Source of the DNA: Dermacentor variabilis | Lineage: Eukaryota; Arthropoda; Arachnida; Ixodida; Ixodidae | Assembly (NCBI RefSeq): GCF_050947875.1 | Contig: NC_134570.1 | Location: 244,954,584-245,018,583 of the forward strand | Reading direction: 5' to 3' | Length of the DNA: 64,000 nucleotides | Shown here: piece after piece, positions 48,960 to 63,000 of the stretch | Position numbering within the stretch: position 1 is the first letter of the stretch | Layout of the letters: each line of letters opens with the position of its first letter | Translations under genes and position numbers: made by a program | Notes under the pieces: model-generated | Databases searched by the model: none | What the model saw: the letters and a program-made list of their open reading frames with translations, nothing else | Told to the model about the DNA's origin: nothing

Positions 48960-51900
48960 CATGTGCATGCTTAACAAGTGGTTTGGCACAAATCCATTTG
49001 TAGGTGCTAAAAAGAGCTGCATGGGCGTGCTTAGCACGTCGTTTGGTAGAAATCCACGTGCGCGTTCTGCCAAAAGATCCATTTGCATGCATATCTTGTC
49101 GTTTTGCAGAAAACAACGTCCGCGTCTACCAAAAGATACATGTGCATGCTTAACAAGTGGTTTGGCACAAATCTATGTGCGGGTGCTAAAAAGAGCAGCA
49201 TGGGCGTGCTTAGCACGTCGTTTGGTAGAAATCCACGTGCGCGTTCTGCCAAAAGCACCATTTGTATGCATATCTTGTGGTTTTACAGAAAACATCGTCC
49301 GCGTCTACCAAAAGATGGATGTGCATGCTTAACAAGTGGTTTGGCACAAATCCATGCGCGGGTGCTAAAAAGAGCCGCATGGGCGTGCTTAGCACGTCGT
49401 TTGGTAGAAATCCACGCGCGCTCTGCCAAAAGCACCATTGGCATGCATACCTTGTGGTTTTGCAGAAAACAGCGTCCGCCTCTACCAACAGATGCATGTA
49501 CATGCTTAACAAGTGGTTTGGAATAAATCCATGCGCGTGTGCTAAAAAGAGCAGCACGGGCGTGCTTAGCACGTCGTTTGGTAGAAATCCACGTGCGCGT
49601 TCTGCCAAAAGCACCATTTACATGCATATCTTGTGGTTTTGCAGAAAACAACGTCCGCGTCTACCAAAAGATGCATGTGCATGCTTAACAAGTGGTTTGG
49701 GACAAATCCATGCGCGGGTGCTAAAAAGAGCAGCATGCGCGTGCTTAGCACGTTGTTTGGTAGAAATCCACGTGCGCGTTCTGCCAAGAGCACCATTTGC
49801 ATGCATATCTTGTGGTTTTGCAGAAAACAACGTCCGCGTCAGCCAAAAGATACATGTGCGTGCTTAACAAGTGGTTTGGCACAAATCTATGTGCGGGTGC
49901 TAAAAAGAGCAGCATGGGCGTGCTTAGCACGTCGTTTGGTAGAAATCCACGTGCGCGTTCTGCCAAAAGCACCATTTGTATGCATATCTTGTGGTTTTGC
50001 AGAAAACATCGTCCGCGTCTACCAAAAGATGCATGTGCATGCTTAACAAGTGGTTTGGCACAAATCCATGCGCGGGTGCTAAAAAGAGCAGCATGGGCGT
50101 GCTTAGCACGTCGTTTGGTAGAAATCCACGTGCGCGTTCTGCCAAAAGCACCATTTGCATGCATGTCTTGTGGTTTTGCAGAAAACAACGTCCGCGTCTA
50201 CCAAAAGATGCATGAGCATGCTTGACAAGTGGTTTGGCACAAATCCATGCGCGGGTGCTAAAAAGAGCAGCATGGGCGTGCTTAGCACGTCGTTTGGTAG
50301 AAATCCACGTGCGCGTTCTGCCAAAAGATCCATTTGCATGCATATCTTGTCGTTTTACAGAAAACAACATCCGCGTCTACCAAAAGATGCATGTGCATGC
50401 TTAACAAGTGGTTTGGCACAAATCCATTTGTAGGTGCTAAAAAGAGCTGCATGGGCGTGCTTAGCACCTCGTTTGGTAGAAATCCACGTGCGCGTTCTGC
50501 CAAAAGCACCATTTGCATGCATATCTTGTGGTTTTGCAGAAAACAACGTCCGCGTCTACCAAAAGATACATGTGCATGCTTAACAAGTGGTTTGGCACAA
50601 ATCTATGTGCGGGTGCTAAAAAGAGCAGCATGGGCGTGCTTAGCACGTCGTTTGGTAGAAATCCACGTGCGCGTTCTGCAAAAAGCACCATTTGCATGCA
50701 TATCTTGTGGTTTTGCAGGAAACAACGTCCGCGTCTACCAAAAGATGCATGTGCATGCTTAACAAGTGGTTTGGCACAAATCCATTTGTAGGTGCTAAAA
50801 AGAGCTGCATGGGCGTGCTTAGCACCTCTTTTGGTAGAAATCCACGTGCGCGTTATGCCAAAAGATCCATTTGCATGCATATCTTGTCGTTTTACAGAAA
50901 ACAACGTCCGCGTCTACCAAAAGATGCATGTGCATGCTTAACAAGTGGTTTGGCACAAATCCATTTGTAGGTGCTAAAAAGAGCTGCATGGGCGTGCTTA
51001 GCACGTCGTTTGGTAGAAATCCACGTGCGCGTTCTGCCAAAAGCACCATTTGCATGCATATCTTGTGGTTTTGCAGAAAACAACGTCCGCGTCAGCCAAA
51101 AGATACATGTGCATGCTTAACAAGTGGTTTGGCACAAATCTATGTGCGGGTGCTAAAAAGAGCAGCATGGGCGTGCTTAGCACGTCGTTTGGTAGAAGTC
51201 CACGTGCGCGTTCTGCCAAGAGCACCATTTGTATGCATATCTTGTGGTTTTGCAGAAAACATCGTCCGCGTCTACCAAAAGATGCATGTGCATGCTTAAC
51301 AAGTGGTTTGGCACAAATCCATGCGCGGGTGCTAAAAAGAGCAGCATGGGCGTGCTTAGCACGTCGTTTGGTAGAAATCCACGTGCGCGTTCTGCCAAAA
51401 GCACCATTTGCATGCATATCTTGTGGTTTTGCAGAAAACAACGTCCGCGTCTACCAAAAGATGCATGAGCATGCTTGACAAGTGGTTTGGCACAAATCCA
51501 TGCGCGGGTGCTAAAAAGAGCAGCATGGGCGTGCTTAGCACGTCGTTTGGTAGAAATCCACGTGCGCGTTCTGCAAAAAGCACCATTTGCATGCATATCT
51601 TGTGGTTTTGCAGGAAACAACGTCCGCGTCTACCAAAAGATGCATGTGCAAGCTTAACAAGTGGTTTGGCACAAATCCATTTGTAGGTGCTAAAAAGAGC
51701 TGCATGGGCGTGCTTAGCACCTCGTTTGGTAGAAATCCACGTGAGCGTTCTGCCAAAAGATCCATTTGCATGCATATCTTGTCGTTTTACAGAAAACAAC
51801 GTCCGCGTCTACCAAAAGATGCATGTGCATGCTTAACAAGTGGTTTGGGAGAAATCCATGCGCGGGTGCTAAAAAGAGCAGCATGCGCGTGCTTAGCACG

Positions 51901-52895
51901 TTGTTTGGTAGAAATCCACGTGCGCGTTCTGCCAAAAGCACCATTTGCATGCATATCTTGTGCTTTTGCAGAAAACAACGTCCGCGTCTACCACAAGATA
52001 CATGTGCATGCTTAACAAGTGGTTTGGCACAAATCTATGTGCGGGTGCTAAAAAGAGCAGCATGGGCGTGCTTAGCACGTCGTTTGGTAGAAATCCACGT
52101 GCGCGTTCTGCAAAAAGCACCATTTGCATGCATATCTTGTGGTTTTGCAGGAAACAACGTCCGCGTCTACCAAAAGATGCATGTGCATGCTTAACAAGTG
52201 GTTTGGCACAAATCCATTTGTAGGTGCTAAAAAGAGCTGCATGGGCGTGCTTAGCACCTCTTTTGGTAGAAATCCACGTGCGCGTTCTGCCAAAAGATCC
52301 ATTTGCATGCATATCTTGTCGTTTTACAGAAAACAACGTCCGCGTCTACCAAAAGATGCATGTGCATGCTTAACAAGTGGTTTGGCACAAATCCATTTGT
52401 AGGTGCTAAAAAGAGCTGCATGGGCGTGCTTAGCACGTCGTTTGGTAGAAATCCACGTGCGCGCTCTGCCAAAAGCACCATTTGCACGCATACCTTGTGG
52501 TTTTGCAGAAAACCACGTCCGCGTCTACCAAAAGATGCATGTGCATGCTTACCAAGTGGTTTGGCATAGATCCATGCGCGTGTGCTAAAAAGAGCAGCAC
52601 GGGCGTGCTTAGCACGTCGTTTGGTAGAAATCCACGTGCGCGCTCTGCCAAAAGCACCATTGGCATGCATACCTTGTGGTTTTGCAGAAAACAACGTCCG
52701 CCTCTACCAACAGATGCATGTACATGCTTAACAAGTGGTTTGGCACAAATCTATGCGCGGGTGCTAAAGAGAGCAGCATGGGCGTGCTTAGCACGTCGTT
52801 TGGTAGAAATCCACGTGCGCGTTCTGCCAAAAGCACCATTTGTATGCATATCTTGTGGTTTTGCAGAAAACATCGTCCGCGTCTACCAAAAGATG
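48960..52895. repeat. 22-monomer higher-order repeat, copy 1 (3.9 kb)
   Basis: This is the largest repeat unit in the window. Matches to the next copy lie at offset 3,936-3,937 bp (22 monomers minus 1-2 bp) in the first part and 4,116 bp (23 monomers minus 1) from about 50.46 kb onward. A private 2-bp deletion that destroys CACGTG (ATCCACGCGCGC at about 49,410) recurs at about 53,346. Order and type of all monomers are conserved, including the CATTTGTAGG variants. Confidence 0.92.
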
Positions 52896-55800
52896 CATGT
52901 GCATGCTTAACAAGTGGTTTGGCACAAATCCATTTGTAGGTGCTAAAAAGAGCTGCATGGGCGTGCTTAGCACGTCGTTTGGTAGAAATCCACGTGCGCG
53001 TTCTGCCAAAAGATCCATTTGCATGCATATCTTGTCGTTTTGCAGAAAACAACGTCCGCGTCTACCAAAAGATACATGTGCATGCTTAACAAGTGGTTTG
53101 GCACAAATCTATGTGCGGGTGCTAAAAAGAGCAGCATGGGCGTGCTTAGCACGTCGTTTGGTAGAAATCCACGTGCGCGTTCTGCCAAAAGCACCATTTG
53201 TATGCATATCTTGTGGTTTTACAGAAAACATCGTCCGCGTCTACCAAAAGATGGATGTGCATGCTTAACAAGTGGTTTGGCACAAATCCATGCGCGGGTG
53301 CTAAAAAGAGCCGCATGGGCGTGCTTAGCACGTCGTTTGGTAGAAATCCACGCGCGCTCTGCCAAAAGCACCATTGGCATGCATACCTTGTGGTTTTGCA
53401 GAAAACAGCGTCCGCCTCTACCAACAGATGCATGTACATGCTTAACAAGTGGTTTGGAATAAATCCATGCGCGTGTGCTAAAAAGAGCAGCACGGGCGTG
53501 CTTAGCACGTCGTTTGGTAGAAATCCACGTGCGCGTTCTGCCAAAAGCACCATTTACATGCATATCTTGTGGTTTTGCAGAAAACAACGTCCGCGTCTAC
53601 CAAAAGATGCATGTGCATGCTTAACAAGTGGTTTGGGACAAATCCATGCGCGGGTGCTAAAAAGAGCAGCATGCGCGTGCTTAGCACGTTGTTTGGTAGA
53701 AATCCACGTGCGCGTTCTGCCAAAAGCACCATTTGCATGCATATCTTGTGGTTTTGCAGAAAACAACGTCCGCGTCAGCCAAAAGATACATGTGCATGCT
53801 TAACAAGTGGTTTGGCACAAATCTATGTGGCGGGTGCTAAAAAGAGCAGCATGGGCGTGCTTAGCACGTCGTTTGGTAGAAATCCACGTGCGCGTTCTGC
53901 CAAAAGCACCATTTGTATGCATATCTTGTGGTTTTGCAGAAAACATCGTCCGCGTCTACCAAAAGATGCATGTGCATGCTTAACAAGTGGTTTGGCACAA
54001 ATCCATGCGCGGGTGCTAAAAAGAGCAGCATGGGCGTGCTTAGCACGTCGTTTGGTAGAAATCCACGTGCGCGTTCTGCCAAAAGCACCATTTGCATGCA
54101 TGTCTTGTGGTTTTGCAGAAAACAACGTCCGCGTCTACCAAAAGATGCATGAGCATGCTTGACAAGTGGTTTGGCACAAATCCATGCGCGGGTGCTAAAA
54201 AGAGCAGCATGGGCGTGCTTAGCACGTCGTTTGGTAGAAATCCACGTGCGCGTTCTGCCAAAAGATCCATTTGCATGCATATCTTGTCGTTTTACAGAAA
54301 ACAACATCCGCGTCTACCAAAAGATGCATGTGCATGCTTAACAAGTGGTTTGGCACAAATCCATTTGTAGGTGCTAAAAAGAGCTGCATGGGCGTGCTTA
54401 GCACCTCGTTTGGTAGAAATCCACGAGCGCGTTCTGCCAAAAGATCCATTTGCATGCATATCTTGTCGTTTTACAGAAAACAACGTCCGCGTCTACCAAA
54501 AGATGCATGTGCATGCTTAACAAGTGGTTTGGGACAAATCCATGCGCGGGTGCTAAAAAGAGCAGCATGCGCGTGCTTAGCACGTTGTTTGGTAGAAATC
54601 CACGTGCGCGTTCTGCCAAAAGCACCATTTGCATGCATATCTTGTGGTTTTGCAGAAAACAACGTCCGCGTCTACCAAAAGATACATGTGCATGCTTAAC
54701 AAGTGGTTTGGCACAAATCTATGTGCGGGTGCTAAAAAGAGCAGCATGGGCGTGCTTAGCACGTCGTTTGGTAGAAATCCACGTGCGCGTTCTGCAAAAA
54801 GCACCATTTGCATGCATATCTTGTGGTTTTGCAGGAAACAACGTCCGCGTCTACCAAAAGATGCATGTGCATGCTTAACAAGTGGTTTGGCACAAATCCA
54901 TTTGTAGGTGCTAAAAAGAGCTGCATGGGCGTGCTTAGCACCTCTTTTGGTAGAAATCCACGTGCGCGTTCTGCCAAAAGATCCATTTGCATGCATATCT
55001 TGTCGTTTTACAGAAAACAACGTCCGCGTCTACCAAAAGATGCATGTGCATGCTTAACAAGTGGTTTGGCACAAATCCATTTGTAGGTGCTAAAAAGAGC
55101 TGCATGGGCGTGCTTAGCACGTCGTTTGGTAGAAATCCACGTGCGCGTTCTGCCAAAAGCACCATTTGCATGCATATCTTGTGGTTTTGCAGAAAACAAC
55201 GTCCGCGTCAGCCAAAAGATACATGTGCATGCTTAACAAGTGGTTTGGCACAAATCTATGTGCGGGTGCTAAAAAGAGCAGCATGGGCGTGCTTAGCACG
55301 TCGTTTGGTAGAAGTCCACGTGCGCGTTCTGCCAAGAGCACCATTTGTATGCATATCTTGTGGTTTTGCAGAAAACATCGTCCGCGTCTACCAAAAGATG
55401 CATGTGCATGCTTAACAAGTGGTTTGGCACAAATCCATGCGCGGGTGCTAAAAAGAGCAGCATGGGCGTGCTTAGCACGTCGTTTGGTAGAAATCCACGT
55501 GCGCGTTCTGCCAAAAGCACCATTTGCATGCATATCTTGTGGTTTTGCAGAAAACAACGTCCGCGTCTACCAAAAGATGCATGAGCATGCTTGACAAGTG
55601 GTTTGGCACAAATCCATGCGCGGGTGCTAAAAAGAGCAGCATGGGCGTGCTTAGCACGTCGTTTGGTAGAAATCCACGTGCGCGTTCTGCAAAAAGCACC
55701 ATTTGCATGCATATCTTGTGGTTTTGCAGGAAACAACGTCCGCGTCTACCAAAAGATGCATGTGCAAGCTTAACAAGTGGTTTGGCACAAATCCATTTGT

Positions 55801-57040
55801 AGGTGCTAAAAAGAGCTGCATGGGCGTGCTTAGCACCTCGTTTGGTAGAAATCCACGTGAGCGTTCTGCCAAAAGATCCATTTGCATGCATATCTTGTCG
55901 TTTTACAGAAAACAACGTCCGCGTCTACCAAAAGATTCATGTGCATGCTTAACAAGTGGTTTGGGAGAAATCCATGCGCGGGTGCTAAAAAGAGCAGCAT
56001 GCGCGTGCTTAGCACGTTGTTTGGTAGAAATCCACGTGCGCGTTCTGCCAAAAGCACCATTTGCATGCATATCTTGTGCTTTTGCAGAAAACAACGTCCG
56101 CGTCTACCACAAGATACATGTGCATGCTTAACAAGTGGTTTGGCACAAATCTATGTGCGGGTGCTAAAAAGAGCAGCATGGGCGTGCTTAGCACGTCGTT
56201 TGGTAGAAATCCACGTGCGCGTTCTGCAAAAAGCACCATTTGCATGCATATCTTGTGGTTTTGCACGAAACAACGTCCGCGTCTACCAAAAGATGCATGT
56301 GCATGCTTAACAAGTGGTTTGGCACAAATCCATTTGTAGGTGCTAAAAAGAGCTGCATGGGCGTGCTTAGCACCTCTTTTGGTAGAAATCCACGTGCGCG
56401 TTCTGCCAAAAGATCCATTTGCATGCATATCTTGTCGTTTTACAGAAAACAACGTCCGCGTCTACCAAAAGATGCATGTGCATGCTTAACAAGTGGTTTG
56501 GCACAAATCCATTTGTAGGTGCTAAAAAGAGCTGCATGGGCGTGCTTAGCACGTCGTTTGGTAGAAATCCACGTGCGCGCTCTGCCAAAAGCACCATTTG
56601 CACGCATACCTTGTGGTTTTGCAGAAAACCACGTCCGCGTCTACCAAAAGATGCATGTGCATGCTTACCAAGTGGTTTGGCATAGATCCATGCGCGTGTG
56701 CTAAAAAGAGCAGCACGGGCGTGCTTAGCACGTCGTTTGGTAGAAATCCACGTGCGCGCTCTGCCAAAAGCACCATTGGCATGCATACCTTGTGGTTTTG
56801 CAGAAAACAACGTCCGCCTCTACCAACAGATGCATGTACATGCTTAACAAGTGGTTTGGCACAAATCTATGCGCGGGTGCTAAAGAGAGCAGCATGGGCG
56901 TGCTTAGCACGTCGTTTGGTAGAAATCCACGTGCGCGTTCTGCCAAAAGCACCATTTGTATGCATATCTTGTGGTTTTGCAGAAAACATCGTCCGCGTCT
57001 ACCAAAAGATGCATGTGCATGCTTAACAAGTGGTTTGGCA
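52896..57040. repeat. 23-monomer higher-order repeat, copy 2 (4.1 kb)
   Basis: This is the tandem partner of 48,960-52,895. It contains one extra monomer at about 54.4-54.6 kb and a one-base insertion (TATGTGGCGGG at about 53,825). Similarity to copy 1 stops at about 57,040, where copy 2 reads CATGCGCGGGTGCTAG while copy 1 has the CATTTGTAGG form. Otherwise only scattered single-base changes are visible. Confidence 0.92.
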
Positions 57041-60000
57041 CAAATCCATGCGCGGGTGCTAGAAAGAGCAGCATGGGCGTGCTTAGCACGTCGTTTGGTA
57101 GAAATCCACGTGCGCGTTCTGCCAAAAGCACCATTTGCATGCATATCTTGTGGTTTTGCAGAAAACAACGTCCGCGTCTACCAAAAGATGCATGAGCATG
57201 CTTGACAAGTGGTTTGGCACAAATCCATGCGCGGGTGCTAAAAAGAGCAGCATGGGCGTGCTTACACGTCGTTTGGTAGAAATCCACGTGCGCGTTCTGC
57301 AAAAAGCACCATTTGCATGCATATCTTGTGGTTTTGCAGGAAACAACGTCCGCGTCTACCAAAAGATGCATGTGCATGCTTAACAAGTGGTTTGGCACAA
57401 ATCCATTTGTAGGTGCTAAAAAGAGCTGCATGGGCGTGCTTAGCACGTCGTTTGGTAGAAATCCACGTGCGCGTTCTTCCAAAAGCACCATTTGCATGCA
57501 TATCTTGTGGTTTTGCAGAAAACAACGTCCGCGTCTATCAAAAGATGCATGAGCATGCTTGACAAGTGGTTTGGCACAAATCCATGCGCGGGTCCTAAAA
57601 AGAGCAGCATGGGAGTGCTTAGCACGTCGTTTGGTAGAAATCCACGTGCGCGTTCTGCAAAAAGCACCATTTGCATGCATATCTTGTGGTTTTGCAGGAA
57701 ACAACGTCCGCGTCTACCAAAAGATGCATGTGCATGCTTAACAAGTGGTTTGGCACAAATCCATTTGTAGGTGCTAAAAAGAGCTGCATGGGCGTGCTTA
57801 GCACGTCGTTTGGTAGAAATCCACGTGCGCGTTCTGCCAAAACCACCATTTGCATGCATATCTTGTGGTTTTGCAGAAAACAACGTCCGCGTCTACCAAA
57901 AGATACATGTGCATGCTTAACAAGTGGTTTGGCACAAATCTATGCGCGGGTGCTAAAAAGAGCAGCATGGGCGTGCTTAGCGCGTCGTTTGGTAGAAATC
58001 CACGTGCGCGTTCTGCCAAAAGCACCATTTGTATGCATATCTTGTGGTTTTGCAGAAAACAACGTCCGCGTCTACCAAAAGATGCATGTGCATGCTTAAC
58101 AAGTGGTTTGGCACAAATCCATGCGCGGGTGCTAAAAAGAGCAGCATGGGCGTGCTTAGCACGTCGTTTGGTAGAAATCCACGTGCGCATTCTGCCAAAA
58201 GCACCATTTGCATGCATATCTTGTGGTTTTGCAGAAAACAACGTCCGCGTCTACCAAAAGATGCATGAGCATGCTTGACAAGTGGTTTGGCACAAATCCA
58301 TGCGCGGGTGCTAAAAAGAGCAGCATGGGCGTGCTTAGCACGTCGTTTGGTAGAAATCCACGTGTGCGTTCTGCAAAAAGCACCATTTGCATGCATATCT
58401 TGTGGTTTTGCAGGAAACAACGTCCGCGTCTAGCAAAAGATGCATGTGCATGCTTAACAAGTGGTTTGGCACAAATCCATTTGAAGGTGCTAAAAAGAGC
58501 AGCATGGGCGAGCTTAGCACGTCGTTTGGTAGAAATCCACGTGCGCGTTCTGCCAAAAGCACCATTTGCATGCATATTTTGTGGTTTTGCGGAAAACAAC
58601 GTCCGCGTCTACCGAAAGATGCATGGGCATGCTTATAAAGTGGTTTGGCACAAATCCGTGCGCGGGTGCCAAAAGAGCAGCATTGGCGAGCTTAGCACGT
58701 CGTTTGTAGGAAATCCACGTGCGCGTACTGCCAAAAGCACCATTTGCATGCATATCTTGTGGTTTTGCAGAAAACAACCTCCGCGTCTACCAAAAGATGC
58801 ATGAGCATGCTTGACAAGTGGTTTGGCACAAATCCATGCGCGGGTGCTAAAAAGAGCAGCATGGGCGTGCTTAGCACGTCGTTTGGTAGAAATCCACGTG
58901 CGCGTTCTGCAAAAAGCACCATTTGCATGCATATCTTGTGGTTTTGCAGGAAACAACGTCCGCGTCTACCAAAAGATGCATGTGCATGCTTAACAAGTGG
59001 TTTGGCACAAATCCATTTGTAGGTGCTAAAAAGAGCAGCATGGGCGAGCTTAGCACGTCGTTTGGTAGAAATCCACGTGCGCGTTCTGCCAAAAGCAGCA
59101 TTTGCATGCATATCTTGTGGTTTTGCAGAAAACAACGTCCGCGTCTACCAAAAGATGCATGTGCATGCTTGACAAGTGGTTTGGCACAAATCCATGCGCG
59201 GGTCCTAAAAAGAGCAGCATGGGAGTGCTTAGCACGTCGTTTGGTAGAAATCCACGTGCGCGTTCTGCAAAAAGCACCATTTGCATGCATATCTTGCGGT
59301 TTTGCAGGAAACAACGTCCGCGTCTACCAAAAGATGCATGTGCATGCTTAACAAGTGGTTTGGCACAAATCCATGTGCGGGTGCTTAAAAGAGCTGCACG
59401 GGCGTGCTTAGCACGTCGTTTGGTAGAAATCCACGTGCGCGTTCTGCCAAAACCACCATTTGCATGCATATCTCGTGGTTTTGCAGAAAACAACGTCCGC
59501 GTCTACCAAAAGATGCATGTGCATGCTTAACAAGTGGTTTGGCACAAATCCATGCGCGGGTGCTAAAAAGAGCTGCATGTGCGTCCTTAGCACGTCGTTT
59601 GGTAGAAATCCACGTGCGCGTTCTGCCAAAAGCACCATTTGCATGCATATCTTGTCGTTTTGCAGAAAACAACGTCCGCGTCTACCAAAAGATGCATGTG
59701 CATGCTTAACAAGTGGTTTGGCACAAATCCATGCGCGGTTGCTAAAAAGAGCAGCATGCGCGTGCTTAGCACGTTGTTTGGTAGAAATCCACGTGCGCGT
59801 TCTGCCAAAAGCACCATTTGCATGCATATCTTGTGGTTTTGCAGAAAACAACGTCCGCGTCTACCAAAAGACGCATGAGCATGCTTGACAAGTGGTTTGG
59901 CACAAATCCATGCGCGGGTGCTAAAAAGAGCAGCATGGGCGTGCTTAGCACGTCGTTTGGTAGAAATCCACGTGCGCGTTCTGCAAAAAGCACCATTTGC

Positions 60001-63000
60001 ATGCATATCTTGTGGTTTTGCAGGAAACAACGTCCGCGCCTACCAAAAGATGCATGTGCATGCTTAACAAGTGGTTTGGCACAAATCCATTTATCGGTGC
60101 TAAAAAGAGCAGCATGGGCGAGCTTAGCACGTCGTTTGGTAGAAATCCACGTGCGCGTTCTGCCAAAATATACATTTGCATGCATATCTTGTCGTTTTGC
60201 AGAAAACAACGTCCGCGTCTACCAAAAGATGCATGTGCATGCTTAACAAGTGGTTTGGCACAAATTCCTGCGCGGGTGCTAAAAAGAGCTGCATGCGCGA
60301 GCTTAGCACGTTATTTGTTAGAAATCCACGTCCGCGCTCTGCCAAAAGCACCATTTGCACGCATACCTTGTGGTTTTGCAGAAAACAACGTCCGCGTCTG
60401 CCAAAAGATGCATGTGCATGCTTACCAAGTGGTTTGGCATAGATCCATGCGCGTGTGCTAAAAAGAGCAGCACGGTCGTGCTTAGCACGTCGTTTGGTAG
60501 AAATCCACGTGCGCGCTCTGCCAAAAGCACCTTTTGCACGCATACCTTGTGGTTTTGCAGAAAACAACGTCCGCGTCTACCAAAAGATGCATGTGCATGC
60601 TTACCAAGTGGTTTGGCATAGATCCATGCGCGTGTGCTAAAAAGAGCAGCATGGGCATGCTTAGCACGTCGTTTGGTAGAAATCCACGTGCGTGTTCTGC
60701 CAAAAGCAGCATTTGCATGCATATCTTGTGGTTTTGCAGAAAACAACGTCCGCGTCTACCAAAAGATGCATGTGCATGCTTAACAAGTGGTTTGGCACAA
60801 ATCTATGCGCGGGTGCTAAAAAGAGCAGCATGGGCGTGCTTACCACGTCGTTTGGTAGAAATCCACGTGCGCGTTCTGCCAAAAGCACCATTTGTATGCA
60901 TATCTTGTGGTTTTGCAGAAAACAACGTCCGCGTCTACCTAAAGATGCATGTGCATGCTTAACAAGTGGTTTGGCACAAATCCATGCGCGGGTGCTAAAA
61001 AGAGCAGCATGGGCGTGCTTAGCACGTCGTTTGGTAGAAATCCACGTGCGCGTTCTGCCAAAAGCACCATTTGCATGCATATGTTGTGGTTTTGCAGAAA
61101 ACAACGTCCGCGTCTACCAAAAGATGGATGAGCATGCTTGACAAGTGGTCTGGCACAAATCCATGCGCGGGTGCTAAAAAGAGCAGCATGCGCGTGCTTA
61201 GCCCGTTGTTTGGTAGAAATCCACGTGCGCGTTCTGCCAAAAGCACCATTTGCATGCATATCTTGTGGTTTTGCAGAAAACAACGTCCGCGTCTAGCAAA
61301 AGATACATGTGCATGCTTAACAAGTGGTTTGGCACAAATCTATGCGCGGGTACTAAAAAGAGCAGCATGGGCGTGCTTAGCACGTCGTTTGGTAGAAATC
61401 CACGTGCGCGTTCTGCCAAAAGCAGTATTTGTATGCATATCTTGTTGTTTTGCAGAAAACATCGTCCGCGTCTACCAAAAGATGCATGTGCATGCTTAAC
61501 AAGTGGTTTGGCACAAATCCATTTGTAGGTGCTAAAAAGAGCTGCATGGGCGTGCTTAGCACGTCGTTTGGTAGAAATCCACGTGCGCGCTCTGCCAAAA
61601 GCACCTTTTGCACGCATACCTTGTGGTTTTGCAGAAAACAACGTCCGCGTCTACCAAAAGATGCATGAGCATGCTTGACAAGTGGTTTGCCACAAATCCA
61701 TGCGCGGGTGCTAAAAAGAGCAGCATGGGCGTGCTTAGCACGTCGTTTGGTAGAAATCCACGTGCGCGTTCTGCAAAAAGCACCATTTGCATGCATATCT
61801 TGTGGTTTTGCAGGAAACAACGTCCGCGTCTACCAAAAGATGCATGTGCATGCTTAACAAGTGGTTTGGCACAAATCCATTTATAGGTGCTAAAAAGAGC
61901 TGCATGGGCGTGCTTAGCACGTCGTTTGGTAGAAATCCACGTGCGCGTTCTGCCAAAAGATCCATTTGCATGCATATCTTGTCGTTTTGCAGAAAACAAC
62001 GTCCGCGTCTACCAAAAGATGCATGTGCATGCTTAACAAGTGGTTTGGCACAAATTCATGCGCGGGTGCTAAAAAGAGCAGCATGCGCGTTCTTAGCACG
62101 TTGTTTGGTAGAAATCCACGTGCGCGCTCTGCCAAAAGCACCATTTGCACGCATACCTTGTGGTTTTGCAGAAAACAACGTCCGCGTCTACCAAAAGATG
62201 CATGTGCATGCTTACCAAGTGGTTTGGCATAGATCCATGCGCGTGTGCTAAAAGAGCAGCACGGGCGTGCTTAGCACGTCGTTTGGTAGAAATCCACGTG
62301 CGCGCTCTGCCAAAAGCACCATTGGCATGCATACCTTGTGGTTTTGCAGAAAACAACGTCCGCCTCTACCAACAGATGCATGTACATGCTTAACAAGTGG
62401 TTTGGCATAAATCCATGCGCGTGTGCTAAAAAGAGCAGCACGGGCGTGCTTAGCACGTCGTTTGGTAGAAATCCACGTGCGCGTTCTGCCAAAAGCACCA
62501 TTTGCATGCATATCTTGTGCTTTTGCAGAGAACAACGTCCGCGTCTACCCAAAGATGCATGTTCATGCTTAACAAGTGGTTTGGCACAAATCCATGCGCG
62601 GGTGCTAAAAAGAGCAGCATGGGCGGGCTTAGCATGTCGTTTGGTAGAAATCCACATGCGCGTTCTGCCAAAAGCACCATTTGCATGCATATCTTGTGGT
62701 TTTGCAGAAAACAACGTCCGCGACTACCAAAAGATGCATGTTCATGCTTAACAAGTGGTTTGGCACAAATCATGGCACGGGTGCTAAAAAGAGCAGCATG
62801 GGCGAGCTTAACACGTTGTTTGGTAGAAATCCACGTGCGCGTTCTGCCAAAAGCACCATTTGTATGCATATCTTGTGGTTTTGCAGAAAACAACGTGCGC
62901 GTCTACCAAAAGATGCATGTGCATGCTTGACAAGTGGTTTGGCACAAATCCATGCGCGGGTGCTAAAAAGAGCTGCATGGGCGTGCTTAGCACGTCGTTT

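Noticed and set aside
56904..57704. The longest open frame (266 codons, minus strand)
   Set aside because: Its length comes from a 2-bp loss in a monomer at about 57,260 that delays the usual stop. Its translation is a mixture of the same satellite-derived repeats seen everywhere else.
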